DNA of 23,568 nt from Desulfofustis sp. (GCA_029287755.1 JARFQM010000234.1:1-23568); one strand, 5' to 3'; counted from the stretch's first letter, positions 14,092-22,591 are shown. Numbers and translations: made by a program. The notes: generated by a model from the letters alone, not told the origin.

Positions 14092-16132
14092 CTTCATTGC
14101 TCCTGTTTTTTGCTGCGGGAAGATCGATAATGATCGAGGTATAGCTGTCGAGCAGGCTTTTAATGCGCATGTAGCCGCCGTTGTCTCTCACCAGCCCGTA
14201 GGAGATGCTGAGTCCGAGACCCGTACCGGCGCCGTTGGGTTTGGTCGAAAAAAACGGGTCGAATACGCGATTGATCAAATGGTGTTCGATACCGGTGCCG
14301 TAATCGGTCATGGTGAACCGGACATAGGGGGCATTGGTATGATGTACCAGGGATATGCTGAAGTGCAGTTTTTTGTCGGGGTGGCTGCCCGGAAATTTTT
14401 CGTTGAGCGCATAGCGGCTGTTGGAGATGACGTTGAGAAACACCTGCTGAATCTGGGATCGGTTGCAGAAGGCCAGAGGCAGGGTCTGTTCCAGGAAACG
14501 CTCTATGATAATATGGTCTTTCATTAACTGGTGCTGGACCAGCTCAAGGCAGTCTTCCAGCAGCGCGGCGCCGTCCACTGGTTCCGGTTCTTCCACCCTG
14601 TGTCTGCTGAAATCAAGCAGGTTGCGCACAATCGAGGCGATCCGTTTGGCCTCTGTGTTGATACGGCCGATTACCTCTTCGCTCTGGCTGTCCTGGGCAA
14701 GGTCAGTGAGCATCTGGGCATAGTTGAGGATGCCGTTTATCGGGTTGTTTATCTCGTGGGCAACCCCGGCCGCCAGCTCGCCGATCGAAGCAAGCTGAGC
14801 GGCGCGCAGCGCTTCCGCTTTATGGCGCTCTTCCTCGGTCATGTCCCTGGCCACCAGCAAGGTCGCCTCGTCGGGCCCGGCCGAATACTCCAACGGGCTG
14901 ACGGTAAGCAGGTAATCGCCGTGCAGGCCGCTGAGCTCGGTGTGCAGTATTCTGCTTTCACCGCTTTTGATCTGGGCTTCCAGGGGACAGACGCTGCCTT
15001 TTTTCCTGCCCCCGTGCAAAATCTGGCAGACACTTTCGCCGATCACCTCATCTCTGGATTTACGCGCCGCGGTGAAGGTTGCATGGTTGGCATCGATAAT
15101 GGTGCCGTCTCTGGTGGTGATCAGAGCCGGATCCTGAATGGCCGCGAAAATATTTTCCCACTTGGCAACGGCACTGTCATATTTTCTGTCGGCGGCCAAC
15201 TGATCGGTGATATCCAGGCCAAAGAGCACCATGCCGACGGATCCCTGGTCAATGTCGGGCTTAATGGAGCTGTGCCAGTCAATGGTTCTCAGGTCTCCTT
15301 TCTTGGTGCGCAGCGAGGCCCTGAAGCTGAGATTCCCGGCATTTGTTTTCAATAGTCTGGAGATAACATTCTGATAGTGCAGACGGTTTTCAGGAGAGAG
15401 CAGAATATCCACCCAATAGCTGTCTAGCACATCCTGCTCACGGTGGCCGGTTACCTTTTCGGCTTCGGCATTGAAGCGCAGAATTTTACCGCAGGGCGTG
15501 ATGGACACCATCAGAGCCTGGATCGAGTCGATGATTTCGGTATTGAAATCCCGTTCGAACTGAAGCTGCACAGAAACATCATGGGCATAGAGGGCGAGCG
15601 ACAGGTCTGCGACAGTGGTTTCCAGGAATTTGAGCTCATCCGGAGGAAAACCGTCAGGCTGCTCAGAAAAAACAGCCACCACCCCATAGACGAAATTGTG
15701 GTGACTCAGCGGCCAGATGCTGCATGATCGGAAGATGGCCCGTTCCGGGGTGAGCGGCAGGGTGACCGGGGGATCGATATCGGTGAACAGCGCGGGCTCA
15801 CCCGATTTCGCCGCTTCCTGGATGGATTTGATCAATGTACTGTCGAGCAGGATGAGCTTGCGCGAAATCTTTTGCTCATCATTGCTGTCGGCACCGATCT
15901 GTAGAAAGGCAAGCGGCGTGATCTCATTTGTTTCCGGGACGTGCCTGCCGATCCAGCCACCACTGAAGCGGCTGAACTTGAGCAGTATTTCCGCACATCT
16001 GAGAAGCAACTCATTGCGGTTCAGGCCGGATACTTGTTCGTTGCTCAGACGGATTATCGCCTGAAGTATGTTGGACCGCCTGACGAGTTCCTCATCGTAA
16101 GGCAGGGAAGTAGATTCTGAGGCAGGAATCAT
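14084..16132 (-). CDS. Soluble sensor histidine kinase (GAF-PAS-PAS-HisKA-HATPase)
   Basis: A 682-residue kinase with no transmembrane segment. Domains in order: GAF-like (~20-190), PAS (~200-312), PAS (~320-432), HisKA with phospho-acceptor His459 in GVAHEINNP, and HATPase_c (~555-675) with DYGTGI (610-615) and GAGTGLGLS (634-642). The second PAS carries CQILHGG followed by CP (Cys369, His373, Cys382), a Cys/His cluster that could bind metal, haem or respond to redox. It is first in an operon with the membrane PAS protein and the NtrC-type regulator, its probable target. The ATG lacks a strong ribosome binding site. The signal sensed is unknown; redox state is a guess from the Cys cluster and the regulated genes. 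Confidence 0.92.
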   Translation of the reverse strand: MIPASESTSLPYDEELVRRSNILQAIIRLSNEQVSGLNRNELLLRCAEILLKFSRFSGGWIGRHVPETNEITPLAFLQIGADSNDEQKISRKLILLDSTLIKSIQEAAKSGEPALFTDIDPPVTLPLTPERAIFRSCSIWPLSHHNFVYGVVAVFSEQPDGFPPDELKFLETTVADLSLALYAHDVSVQLQFERDFNTEIIDSIQALMVSITPCGKILRFNAEAEKVTGHREQDVLDSYWVDILLSPENRLHYQNVISRLLKTNAGNLSFRASLRTKKGDLRTIDWHSSIKPDIDQGSVGMVLFGLDITDQLAADRKYDSAVAKWENIFAAIQDPALITTRDGTIIDANHATFTAARKSRDEVIGESVCQILHGGRKKGSVCPLEAQIKSGESRILHTELSGLHGDYLLTVSPLEYSAGPDEATLLVARDMTEEERHKAEALRAAQLASIGELAAGVAHEINNPINGILNYAQMLTDLAQDSQSEEVIGRINTEAKRIASIVRNLLDFSRHRVEEPEPVDGAALLEDCLELVQHQLMKDHIIIERFLEQTLPLAFCNRSQIQQVFLNVISNSRYALNEKFPGSHPDKKLHFSISLVHHTNAPYVRFTMTDYGTGIEHHLINRVFDPFFSTKPNGAGTGLGLSISYGLVRDNGGYMRIKSLLDSYTSIIIDLPAAKNRSNEDG

Positions 16133-16164
16133 GGTGGATACCCGGCTGCTGAAAGTTTAACCAA

Positions 16165-16182
16165 TGCGCCACTTGTGTCGCA
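16165..16182. promoter_or_regulatory. Near-perfect activator-binding dyad in the divergent regulatory region
   Basis: Reads TGCGCCACTTGTGTCGCA, an 18-bp inverted repeat broken only at one outer pair and the central TT. It is the best copy of the motif also seen at 11438, 11471 and (weaker) 5701. A second small dyad, CACAGCACTGTG at 16181-16192, adjoins it. It lies 33 bp before the kinase start on the minus strand and ~80 bp upstream of the predicted start of the sigma-54-like promoter on the plus strand, so it could serve autoregulation, activation of the opposite operon, or both. Confidence 0.55.
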
Positions 16183-16211
16183 CAGCACTGTGTCCGGACG
16201 CCTTATACTTC

Positions 16212-16220
16212 ATTATACCA
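16212..16220 (-). promoter_or_regulatory. Predicted extended -10 (sigma-70 type) promoter for the kinase operon
   Basis: On the minus strand this is TGGTATAAT, a perfect extended -10 element; the -35 region is poor. The predicted start near 16205 gives a ~73-nt leader to the ATG at 16132, and the dyad at 16165-16182 would fall about 23-40 nt downstream of the start, where a bound protein would repress. The inverted repeat CCACAATTCTGTGG (16218-16231) overlaps its upstream edge. Confidence 0.4.
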
Positions 16221-16228
16221 CAATTCTG

Positions 16229-16244
16229 TGGCAGGATTCGGGCT
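16229..16244 (+). promoter_or_regulatory. Possible sigma-54 promoter for the HDOD kinase operon
   Basis: Reads TGGCAGGATTCGGGCT: the -24 half TGGCA is a full match and GG-N10-GC spacing is exact, but the -12 half is GGGCT instead of TTGCT. The predicted start near 16255 leaves a ~225-nt leader. The dyad centre at 16174 is ~81 bp upstream. A facing candidate on the minus strand, GGGCGTGAAAGTTGCA at 16267-16282, also has correct spacing; at most one is likely real. Confidence 0.35.
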
Positions 16245-16323
16245 ATCCTGGCTTTACCATAACCGATGCAACTTTCACGCCCGATTCAACCTTTTTAAAA
16301 ATACAGAGCTCAGGCTCGTTCTC

Positions 16324-16358
16324 AGTTCCAGGTGGTGTGGACACAGCCAGGGGGAACT
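16324..16358. repeat. Inverted repeat able to form a hairpin in the leader of the HDOD kinase gene
   Basis: AGTTCC at 16324-16329 pairs with GGAACT at 16353-16358, and inside it TGG/TGTG pairs with CACA/CCA around a GA turn with one bulge. There is no T-run after it on either strand, so it is not an intrinsic terminator; it could be a leader structure or protein site. No other gene is visible in the 347-bp interval 16133-16479. Confidence 0.35.
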
Positions 16359-16479
16359 CAGCACAGAGGTAGAAAGGCCTTGTAAATTGTGCTATTAATG
16401 GTAACACAACCGTGTTGTTCAAGCAGGCGAGGGAGCTTCACCCAGATATCGATTAGGAACACGCTGCACGCGATCCTCT

Positions 16480-18624
16480 ATGTCAACCAGGGAAACAGTT
16501 TTTCAGCGGATCAAGGAGTCGGGCCATGTACCGGTCCTGCCCGAGATCCTTGTCAGACTTCTGGAAGCGTGTGATAACCAGGCAACGCCGCTGACCCAGG
16601 TTGCCTCTCTCATCGATAAGGATCCTTCCCTGAGCTATAAAGTTCTGCAACTGGTCAATTCCGCTTATTTCGGATTGAAAACCACCTACAGCGGGGTTGA
16701 TCAGGCGGTGGTCTATCTCGGTGCCAATTCAGTCAAGAACATGGCGGTCACCGCGGCTGTCCACCAGGTTTTCAATAGCGGTCTATTTTCCAGCCTCACC
16801 TACTTCAATATTCATTCATTCTGGCATCACAGTCTCAAATGCGCCTGTCTGTCGCGGCGCATCGCCGAGCATCACGGCCAGGCTAACTCCGATGATGCCT
16901 ATCTGGGCGGCCTGCTGCATGACCTGGGCAAACTCGTACTGGTTTCCGCCTATCCCGACCAGTATGAAGCGGTGCTGGCCGAAGCACCGCAGCAGGATGA
17001 CCTGCTGGAAACCGAGCACAACCATATCGGCTCCAACCATGCCGAGATCGGTGCCTGGCTGGTGGCCGACTGGAACCTTAACTCTTTGATCGGCGACGCC
17101 ATCAGCTATCATCATGAAACACCAGAACGGGTGACAGGCGCCTTTCCCCTGGTCAAGATAATCTACGCGGCCAACCAGCTGAGCAAGGATGGCAGTCGCG
17201 AGTCCGCCCGCGGTATCGTCGACCTGCTGCTCGGACTGGGTGGGGAGGATCTTGGGCAGATCGTCGAGGCGGCCGATGAGGAGATCCTGCAGATCAGTGC
17301 CGAGCTTGGCATCGTGGTGGAGCCGCCGTCCCCCGAGGATGGGCTGGAGGGGCGCACTATTATAGTCGCCGAGGAAGGGGCAACTCTGCACGCCAATCTG
17401 GCCTCGCGTATTAAAGGCATTTCGCTGCTCTCCGGCTTTCTGGAAAATATGACCCAGGCCGAAAACCGGGAGACGATGATCAGGGCCTTCGAGCAGTCGC
17501 TGCAGGTGCTTTTCGGCTTCGACCGCACCATACTGCTGTTGCCGGACAGGGATGAGGTGCTGCTCAGCGGCAGTGTCTCAAGTGCGAACAAGCTCCGAGG
17601 ACTCAGCCAGGAGCTGATACTGCCGATCCAGAAAAGCAGCAGCCGCATCGTCAAGGCCTATCAGAGCCGTTCCCTGGACTATTTAAGAGAAGCTGAAGAG
17701 CTGGAGAACCTCGCCGACAGGCAGGTGTTGTCGGCCCTTAACCGCCGGGTCGTGGCGCTGGTGCCGCTGGCCGCCGAAAAGCAGAAAGTCGGCGTGGCCC
17801 TTGTCGGCCTGCCCGAGACCATGACTGAATTGTCGAAAAACAATTACCGCCTGCTCAAGACCATTGCCCAGCAGGCGGGCATGAGCCTCTATCTGGACGA
17901 AATGAAAGCCAGAAAAGCGGAGGAGATCGAAAAAGAGCGCCAGGCCGCTATTTCAATGACGGCCAGAAAATTCGCCCATGAGGTCAACAACCCTCTGGGA
18001 ATCATCCACAATTATTTGACCACCCTGAAAATGAAGGTGGCAGATGAGGAGAACATCAAAAAGGAACTGGGCATCATTTCGGATGAGATCAACCGCATTT
18101 CAGCTATGATCAACCAACTCGACACCTTTGCCCAGGCGTCATTTGCAGCCTCCGATCTGACCAATGTCAACAATGTTATCTCCGATATCGTACAGCTCGT
18201 CAAATCCTCGTTTCTGAGCGACACGGCAACCGAAGTCATATTCAACGCCGATCCCGATCTGCCGCTGATCAGGACATCGCCGGACGGTATCAAGCAGATC
18301 ATCATTAACCTGCTGAAAAACGGTTCCGAAGCCATGAACGGTGGGGGGACGGTGGTGGTTACCACCAGCCGAAAACAACTATCCGACAGTGATGCGGAGG
18401 GCGAAATCGTCATCCGCGTGGAGGACAACGGTCCGGGCCTGCCCGCTGCGGTGAAAGAAAATCTCTACACCCCCTTCATCTCCACCAAAGGTATCGGTCA
18501 TTCCGGACTTGGTCTGTCAATCGTCAGCAAAGCAGTCGCTGACCTGGGCGGGACGATAGAGTGCAGCAGTGAACCGGATCGGGGTACCGTTTTTGAAATT
18601 GGTTTACCGATCAGAAATGAGTAG
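16480..18624 (+). CDS. HDOD-GAF sensor histidine kinase
   Basis: A 714-residue soluble kinase. The N-terminal HDOD domain (~15-260; VPVLPEILVRLLEA, IDKDPSLSYKVLQLVNSAYFG, AYLGGLLHDLGKL) keeps an HD pair and further His (ISYHHETPE), unlike many HDOD proteins. A GAF domain follows (~305-475, FGFDRTILLLPD), then HisKA with His500 in KFAHEVNNPLGI, and HATPase_c (NLLKNGSEAM, VEDNGPGLP, GHSGLGLSI). No transmembrane helix. The same HDOD-plus-GAF arrangement occurs in the ATPase fusion at 2648-4939. No ribosome binding site is visible before ATG 16480, but the protein begins correctly for an HDOD domain. The hybrid kinase gene starts 18 bp downstream, so the two probably form a phosphorelay or a branched pathway (inferred). 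Confidence 0.92.
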   Translation: MSTRETVFQRIKESGHVPVLPEILVRLLEACDNQATPLTQVASLIDKDPSLSYKVLQLVNSAYFGLKTTYSGVDQAVVYLGANSVKNMAVTAAVHQVFNSGLFSSLTYFNIHSFWHHSLKCACLSRRIAEHHGQANSDDAYLGGLLHDLGKLVLVSAYPDQYEAVLAEAPQQDDLLETEHNHIGSNHAEIGAWLVADWNLNSLIGDAISYHHETPERVTGAFPLVKIIYAANQLSKDGSRESARGIVDLLLGLGGEDLGQIVEAADEEILQISAELGIVVEPPSPEDGLEGRTIIVAEEGATLHANLASRIKGISLLSGFLENMTQAENRETMIRAFEQSLQVLFGFDRTILLLPDRDEVLLSGSVSSANKLRGLSQELILPIQKSSSRIVKAYQSRSLDYLREAEELENLADRQVLSALNRRVVALVPLAAEKQKVGVALVGLPETMTELSKNNYRLLKTIAQQAGMSLYLDEMKARKAEEIEKERQAAISMTARKFAHEVNNPLGIIHNYLTTLKMKVADEENIKKELGIISDEINRISAMINQLDTFAQASFAASDLTNVNNVISDIVQLVKSSFLSDTATEVIFNADPDLPLIRTSPDGIKQIIINLLKNGSEAMNGGGTVVVTTSRKQLSDSDAEGEIVIRVEDNGPGLPAAVKENLYTPFISTKGIGHSGLGLSIVSKAVADLGGTIECSSEPDRGTVFEIGLPIRNE

Positions 18625-18642
18625 CCTGGGCGCCCCCGTGCA

Positions 18643-20550
18643 ATGAAGGACAAAGTCAAGATATTGCTGGTTGATGACGAGGAGCGATTCATCGACGGTC
18701 TGCAGGGCGTGCTCGACCACTACAATTATTCCTGTGCCCGGGCACTTACCGGCAGTGAGGCCAGAAAGCTGTTAGCAGAAAAGGAGTTTGACATCGCCCT
18801 GCTCGATGTTGGCCTCCCCGACATGTCGGGCTGTGATCTGGCGGAATTCATTACCACCTCATGCCCGGACACCAGTGCCATCATGCTTACCGGTCTCAAT
18901 ACGGTGGAGACCGCGGTCCGGGCAATGAAGCAGGGGGCCTACGATTTCCTCGCAAAGCCGATCAATCACGAACACCTGATCAAGGTAATCGGCAAGGCGG
19001 TGGAGCACAACAAACTGCGCCGAGATCTGAGGGTCAGCGAGGCCAGGTTCCAAATCCTGGCCGAAGCAGGATGGGAAGGAATCGCGGTGGTGGAAAAAAA
19101 TCTGCTGGTGGAGGCAAACAGCCAGTTTTTTCAAATGTTTGGCTACGCCAAGGAAGAATTGATACAGCGGCCTTTTCCGGACACGGTCATCGTTGGAGAT
19201 GCCCTGCAGGAACTGGATGAAGGCGAGGTGGCTAAGACGGGGTATGGAGCCGAATGCACCGGGCTCAGAAAAAGCGGATCCAGGTTTCCGCTGGAGGTGC
19301 GGCACAGGTCCATGGACTACCTTGGGCGACCGGCCAGGATCTGGGTGCTCAGAGACATCAGCGAACGGGTCCGGGCCGAGCAGGACAAGCTTGCTTTGCA
19401 GGATAAACTGGCCCGGGCAAACCGGCTTGAGGCCCTTGGACTGATGGCCGGCTCCGTGGCCCATGATCTCAACAATATTCTCACCGCGGTGGTAAGCTAC
19501 CCGGAAATCCTGCTTAAGAAGATGCAGGAACAGGATCCCTATTTCGCGGAAATCAAGAAGATCCAGGAGGCGGGCAGACGGGCCGCTGCCGTGGTTGCCG
19601 ACCTGGTGTCGGTGGCCCGGGGCAAAAAGACGAAACCGCCGCCCCTTGATCTCAACGAGCAGATCCTTTCCCATCTCGAATCGATTGAACACAATGAGCG
19701 GCTGGCCGAGTACCCGGGGGTAGCTATTGACACCAGACTGCAGACGGACCTGCAGAGTTGTTTCTGTTCTCCCCAGCGGGTCCACAAAATATTGCTGAAT
19801 CTGATCGGCAATGGCCTGGAGGCCGTCGGCCACGACGGGATAATCAATATCAGTACCGAGAACACCAGGTTCGCCAATCCGGTCATGCGGGACCAGTCGA
19901 TGCGGGTCGGCAATTATGTAAAAATGAGTATTGCCGATAATGGTGAAGGTATCGCCCCGGAAGATCTCGAGCACATTTTCGATCCCTTCTATTCGACCAA
20001 GCAAAGCGGCCGAAGCGGAACCGGGCTCGGTCTCGCTATCGTCTGGAACAGCGTCATGGAAAGCGACGGCTGGGTCGAGCCGGTCAGTGACAAGTCGGGC
20101 ACCCGCTTTGATGTTTATCTGCCGGCCTCGGGTAAAGAACCGGCAGTCAAGCAGGTTGAGCGCAGAAAGCAGGACAATGGCGGAGGAGAGACCATTTTAT
20201 TGGTGGACGATGAAGTCGAGCAGAACGAAACCCTGCAGAACATGTTGAGCAGTATCGGCTACAAGGCCTTTTGCGCGACCACCAGTGAACAGGCACTGGG
20301 CTTTATGCGCTCCTGCCGGGTCGACCTGGTGATTCTCGACATGATCATGGAAAATGACCTGGACGGCTGCCAACTCTACAGGAAAATGCTCGAGATAAAT
20401 CCCGATCAGCGGGCACTGGTGATCAGCGGGTTTTCGGAAAGTACGCAGACGGCGGAAGCCAGAGCCCTGGGGATTACCACTATTCTGGAAAAGCCGGTAA
20501 CGCTGCCGGTGGTTAGCAGAGCCATCAGACAGACCCTGGAAGACAGCTGA
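18643..20550 (+). CDS. Hybrid histidine kinase/response regulator (REC-PAS-HisKA-HATPase-REC)
   Basis: A 635-residue soluble protein. Receiver 1 (1-125) has the acidic pair in LVDDEE and phospho-acceptor Asp55 (LLDVGLPDM). A PAS domain (~130-245) is followed by a HisKA region with His274 in VAHDLNNILTAVVSYPEI, HATPase_c (NLIGNGLEAV, ADNGEGIAPEDL, SGTGLGLAI) and receiver 2 (~520-635) with Asp566 (VILDMIM). No DNA-binding output is present, so it should pass phosphate to another protein. It is 18 bp downstream of the HDOD kinase, which may phosphorylate receiver 1. The NtrC-type regulator across the divergent region is a possible further partner. The ribosome binding site is weak, suggesting translational coupling with the upstream gene. 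Confidence 0.92.
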   Translation: MKDKVKILLVDDEERFIDGLQGVLDHYNYSCARALTGSEARKLLAEKEFDIALLDVGLPDMSGCDLAEFITTSCPDTSAIMLTGLNTVETAVRAMKQGAYDFLAKPINHEHLIKVIGKAVEHNKLRRDLRVSEARFQILAEAGWEGIAVVEKNLLVEANSQFFQMFGYAKEELIQRPFPDTVIVGDALQELDEGEVAKTGYGAECTGLRKSGSRFPLEVRHRSMDYLGRPARIWVLRDISERVRAEQDKLALQDKLARANRLEALGLMAGSVAHDLNNILTAVVSYPEILLKKMQEQDPYFAEIKKIQEAGRRAAAVVADLVSVARGKKTKPPPLDLNEQILSHLESIEHNERLAEYPGVAIDTRLQTDLQSCFCSPQRVHKILLNLIGNGLEAVGHDGIINISTENTRFANPVMRDQSMRVGNYVKMSIADNGEGIAPEDLEHIFDPFYSTKQSGRSGTGLGLAIVWNSVMESDGWVEPVSDKSGTRFDVYLPASGKEPAVKQVERRKQDNGGGETILLVDDEVEQNETLQNMLSSIGYKAFCATTSEQALGFMRSCRVDLVILDMIMENDLDGCQLYRKMLEINPDQRALVISGFSESTQTAEARALGITTILEKPVTLPVVSRAIRQTLEDS

Positions 20551-20589
20551 ACAGCGATGAATGATTCGGAGTGGGTGCGCATTGATTTA

Positions 20590-20618
20590 TTGACCCCTTG
20601 GTAAAACTGTCTTTAAAT
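20590..20618 (+). promoter_or_regulatory. Predicted sigma-70 promoter before the cNMP/CBS/DUF294 gene
   Basis: TTGACC at 20590-20595 is followed after 17 nt by TTAAAT (20613-20618), or after 18 nt by TAAATA. The -35 is strong and the -10 moderate. A start near 20625 would leave a ~65-nt leader that holds the inverted repeats at 20646-20670. Confidence 0.45.
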
Positions 20619-20645
20619 AAAGAAACGCGGGATATTACATCCTCC

Positions 20646-20670
20646 ATGCAGGCCAGCAGTTGTGCTGCAT
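20646..20670. repeat. Two mutually exclusive hairpins in the leader of the cNMP/CBS/DUF294 gene
   Basis: ATGCAG (20646-20651) can pair with CTGCAT (20665-20670), while CAGCA (20654-20658) can pair with TGCTG (20663-20667) around a GTTG loop. Both use the same 3' strand, so only one forms at a time. The gene start 23 nt later has no Shine-Dalgarno sequence. Regulatory meaning is speculative. Confidence 0.35.
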
Positions 20671-20692
20671 CATTTAAGATGTACCTGACAAC

Positions 20693-22591
20693 ATGGCGCC
20701 CATCGACCTGACCACCATTGCCCAGACCCCCCCTTTTTCTTTTCTGCCGCAGCAGAAGATAGAAGAGTTGCGGCACCATTTCGTCGAAGAAAAAGGGAAG
20801 AAGAATGAAGTGAAATTCGTGCGCGGCAAAACCAAGGTCTCTTCACTCTGGGTGGTAGTCGATGGTTCGGCTGAGCTCTACTACGAAAAAAACGGAAAAA
20901 AGACCCTGCGCCGCATGCTCTCCGAGGGAGACTGTTTTGGCGGCATCTCGATGCTGCTCAACAGTTCCCTGGCTGTGAGGACCATGAGGGTAAGCGAGGA
21001 TACGACCTTTTACACACTGCCGGCCAAGGTCTTTCTCGAGTTGTGCGATGAAGTCGAAGATTTCAAGGAATTCTTCACCAACACCTTCGGCAAGAAGATG
21101 CTGGACAGGTCGTATGCGGAAATGATCTCCCGGCAGGTGGAACCGGCCGAAAAAACCTCACCGTTTTTCCAGCAGCGCATTTCTTCAATACACAGTCCCC
21201 TTCTGCTCAGCTGTCCAGCAACCATGGCCATACGAGACGCCGCCGGCAAAATGACCGAAGAAAACAGCGGCTACCTTCTGGTCCAGAACGAAAAGGGAGG
21301 GTATCAGGGTATTATCACCGATGAGGATCTGAGGAAGCGGGTGGTGGCCACCGGCTTCAACAAAGATGCAGCGGTGGCGGACATCATGTCGGCCCCGCTT
21401 ATCACCCTGCCGGAGGATGCCCAGCTTTTCGAGGCCTACCTGCTCATGGTGCAGAAGGATATCTCCCACCTGCCCGTCGCCAATGACGATGGTGAGATTT
21501 CCGGCATTCTCACCTATCGGAGAATTATCACCGAACAGAGCAGGTCGTCCTATTTCCTGATTCAGGAGATCAATCATGCCTCCTCAGCGGATCAGCTGAT
21601 CAATATTCACAGCCGGCTGCCCGGGCTGCTTTTTGAACCGATCAAGAACGGCGCACAGCCTGAGGCGCTGACCAGTCTGATCACCACGGTGGCCGATGCG
21701 GTCCTGGAGAAAATAGTCGGTTTGGCGGTCGACAAAGCCGGTCCTCCTCCCTGCCGCTTTGCCTTCATCATTATGGGCAGCGAAGGGCGCAACGAGCAGA
21801 CCCTGAAGACCGACCAGGACAACGCCCTCATCTATGAAGATCTCGAAGATGAGGACCAGAGGGAACTGGCCGGCAGATATTTCCTCGATCTGGCGGCAGA
21901 TATCTGCGGCTGGCTCGACCAGGCCGGGTTTGCTTTCTGCAAGGGCAACAACATGGCGCAGAATCCCGAGTGGTGCCAGCCGCTCGTTCAGTGGAAGAAA
22001 TATTTTTCCGGCTGGATCAATGCCGCCGGTCCGGAGGATCTGCTCAAATCAAGTGTTTTTTTCGACTTCAGGTGGGGCTGGGGATCGCGTTCGCTGGCCG
22101 CGGAATTGAACGATTTTCTTTTCGATTCGCTGGGGAGCTGGTCGGGCTTTTTTCGATATATGGTGGAGAACGCCCTCCACTTCAAACCGCCCCTGGGGTT
22201 TTTCCGTAATATTGTCGTGGAGTCCAAAGGCGAGCACAAGGATACCTTCGACATCAAACGGGCGGTGATGCCGATCATCGATTTCGCCCGTATCTATGCC
22301 CTCAAGCATGGGATACGGGAGACCAACACCCTGCAGAGACTGGAGCGTATCCATGAGCGGCGCCAATTGACCGACAGCGAATACGACGATATAGTCCAGT
22401 CGTACCGTTATCTGATGAATCTCCGGTTCATCCGCCAGATTACCGCGATTACCGAAGAAGACGGCAAAGCCGACAATTTTATCAATCCTAAACATCTCAC
22501 CCGCATCGATCAGACCATGCTCAAAGAGATCTTCAAAAGGATCGAGGGCATTCAGCAGAAAATGAGCATCGAGATTACCGGAATTGTGTGA
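20693..22591 (+). CDS. cNMP-binding/CBS/DUF294 nucleotidyltransferase-like signalling protein
   Basis: A 632-residue cytoplasmic protein. Residues ~15-130 form a cyclic-nucleotide-binding fold (GSAELYYEKNGKKTLRRMLSEGDCFGG). Residues ~165-285 hold two CBS motifs (ATMAIRDAAGKMTEENSGYL; MSAPLITLPEDAQLFEAYL). Residues ~300-460 are a DUF294 nucleotidyltransferase-like domain with GSEGRNEQT and TDQDNALI, the GS and DxD elements shared with GlnD-type uridylyltransferases; the rest is the helical DUF294 C-terminal domain. It may transfer a nucleotide to a protein partner in response to cNMP and adenylate binding, but no target is known. There is no ribosome binding site at ATG 20693; the protein N-terminus nevertheless suits the cNMP domain. 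It follows the hybrid kinase by 142 bp with its own likely promoter. Confidence 0.9.
   Translation: MAPIDLTTIAQTPPFSFLPQQKIEELRHHFVEEKGKKNEVKFVRGKTKVSSLWVVVDGSAELYYEKNGKKTLRRMLSEGDCFGGISMLLNSSLAVRTMRVSEDTTFYTLPAKVFLELCDEVEDFKEFFTNTFGKKMLDRSYAEMISRQVEPAEKTSPFFQQRISSIHSPLLLSCPATMAIRDAAGKMTEENSGYLLVQNEKGGYQGIITDEDLRKRVVATGFNKDAAVADIMSAPLITLPEDAQLFEAYLLMVQKDISHLPVANDDGEISGILTYRRIITEQSRSSYFLIQEINHASSADQLINIHSRLPGLLFEPIKNGAQPEALTSLITTVADAVLEKIVGLAVDKAGPPPCRFAFIIMGSEGRNEQTLKTDQDNALIYEDLEDEDQRELAGRYFLDLAADICGWLDQAGFAFCKGNNMAQNPEWCQPLVQWKKYFSGWINAAGPEDLLKSSVFFDFRWGWGSRSLAAELNDFLFDSLGSWSGFFRYMVENALHFKPPLGFFRNIVVESKGEHKDTFDIKRAVMPIIDFARIYALKHGIRETNTLQRLERIHERRQLTDSEYDDIVQSYRYLMNLRFIRQITAITEEDGKADNFINPKHLTRIDQTMLKEIFKRIEGIQQKMSIEITGIV

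Noticed and set aside
16181..16192. CACAGCACTGTG as an independent operator
   Set aside because: It overlaps the better 18-bp dyad and does not recur in the other regions, so it is mentioned only with that site.
16324..16358. Intrinsic terminator in the divergent region
   Set aside because: The hairpin has a bulge and no T-run follows on either strand.
18859..20004. 381-residue open frame on the minus strand opposite the hybrid kinase
   Set aside because: It is antisense to conserved HisKA/HATPase motifs, with no recognisable domain or ribosome binding site.
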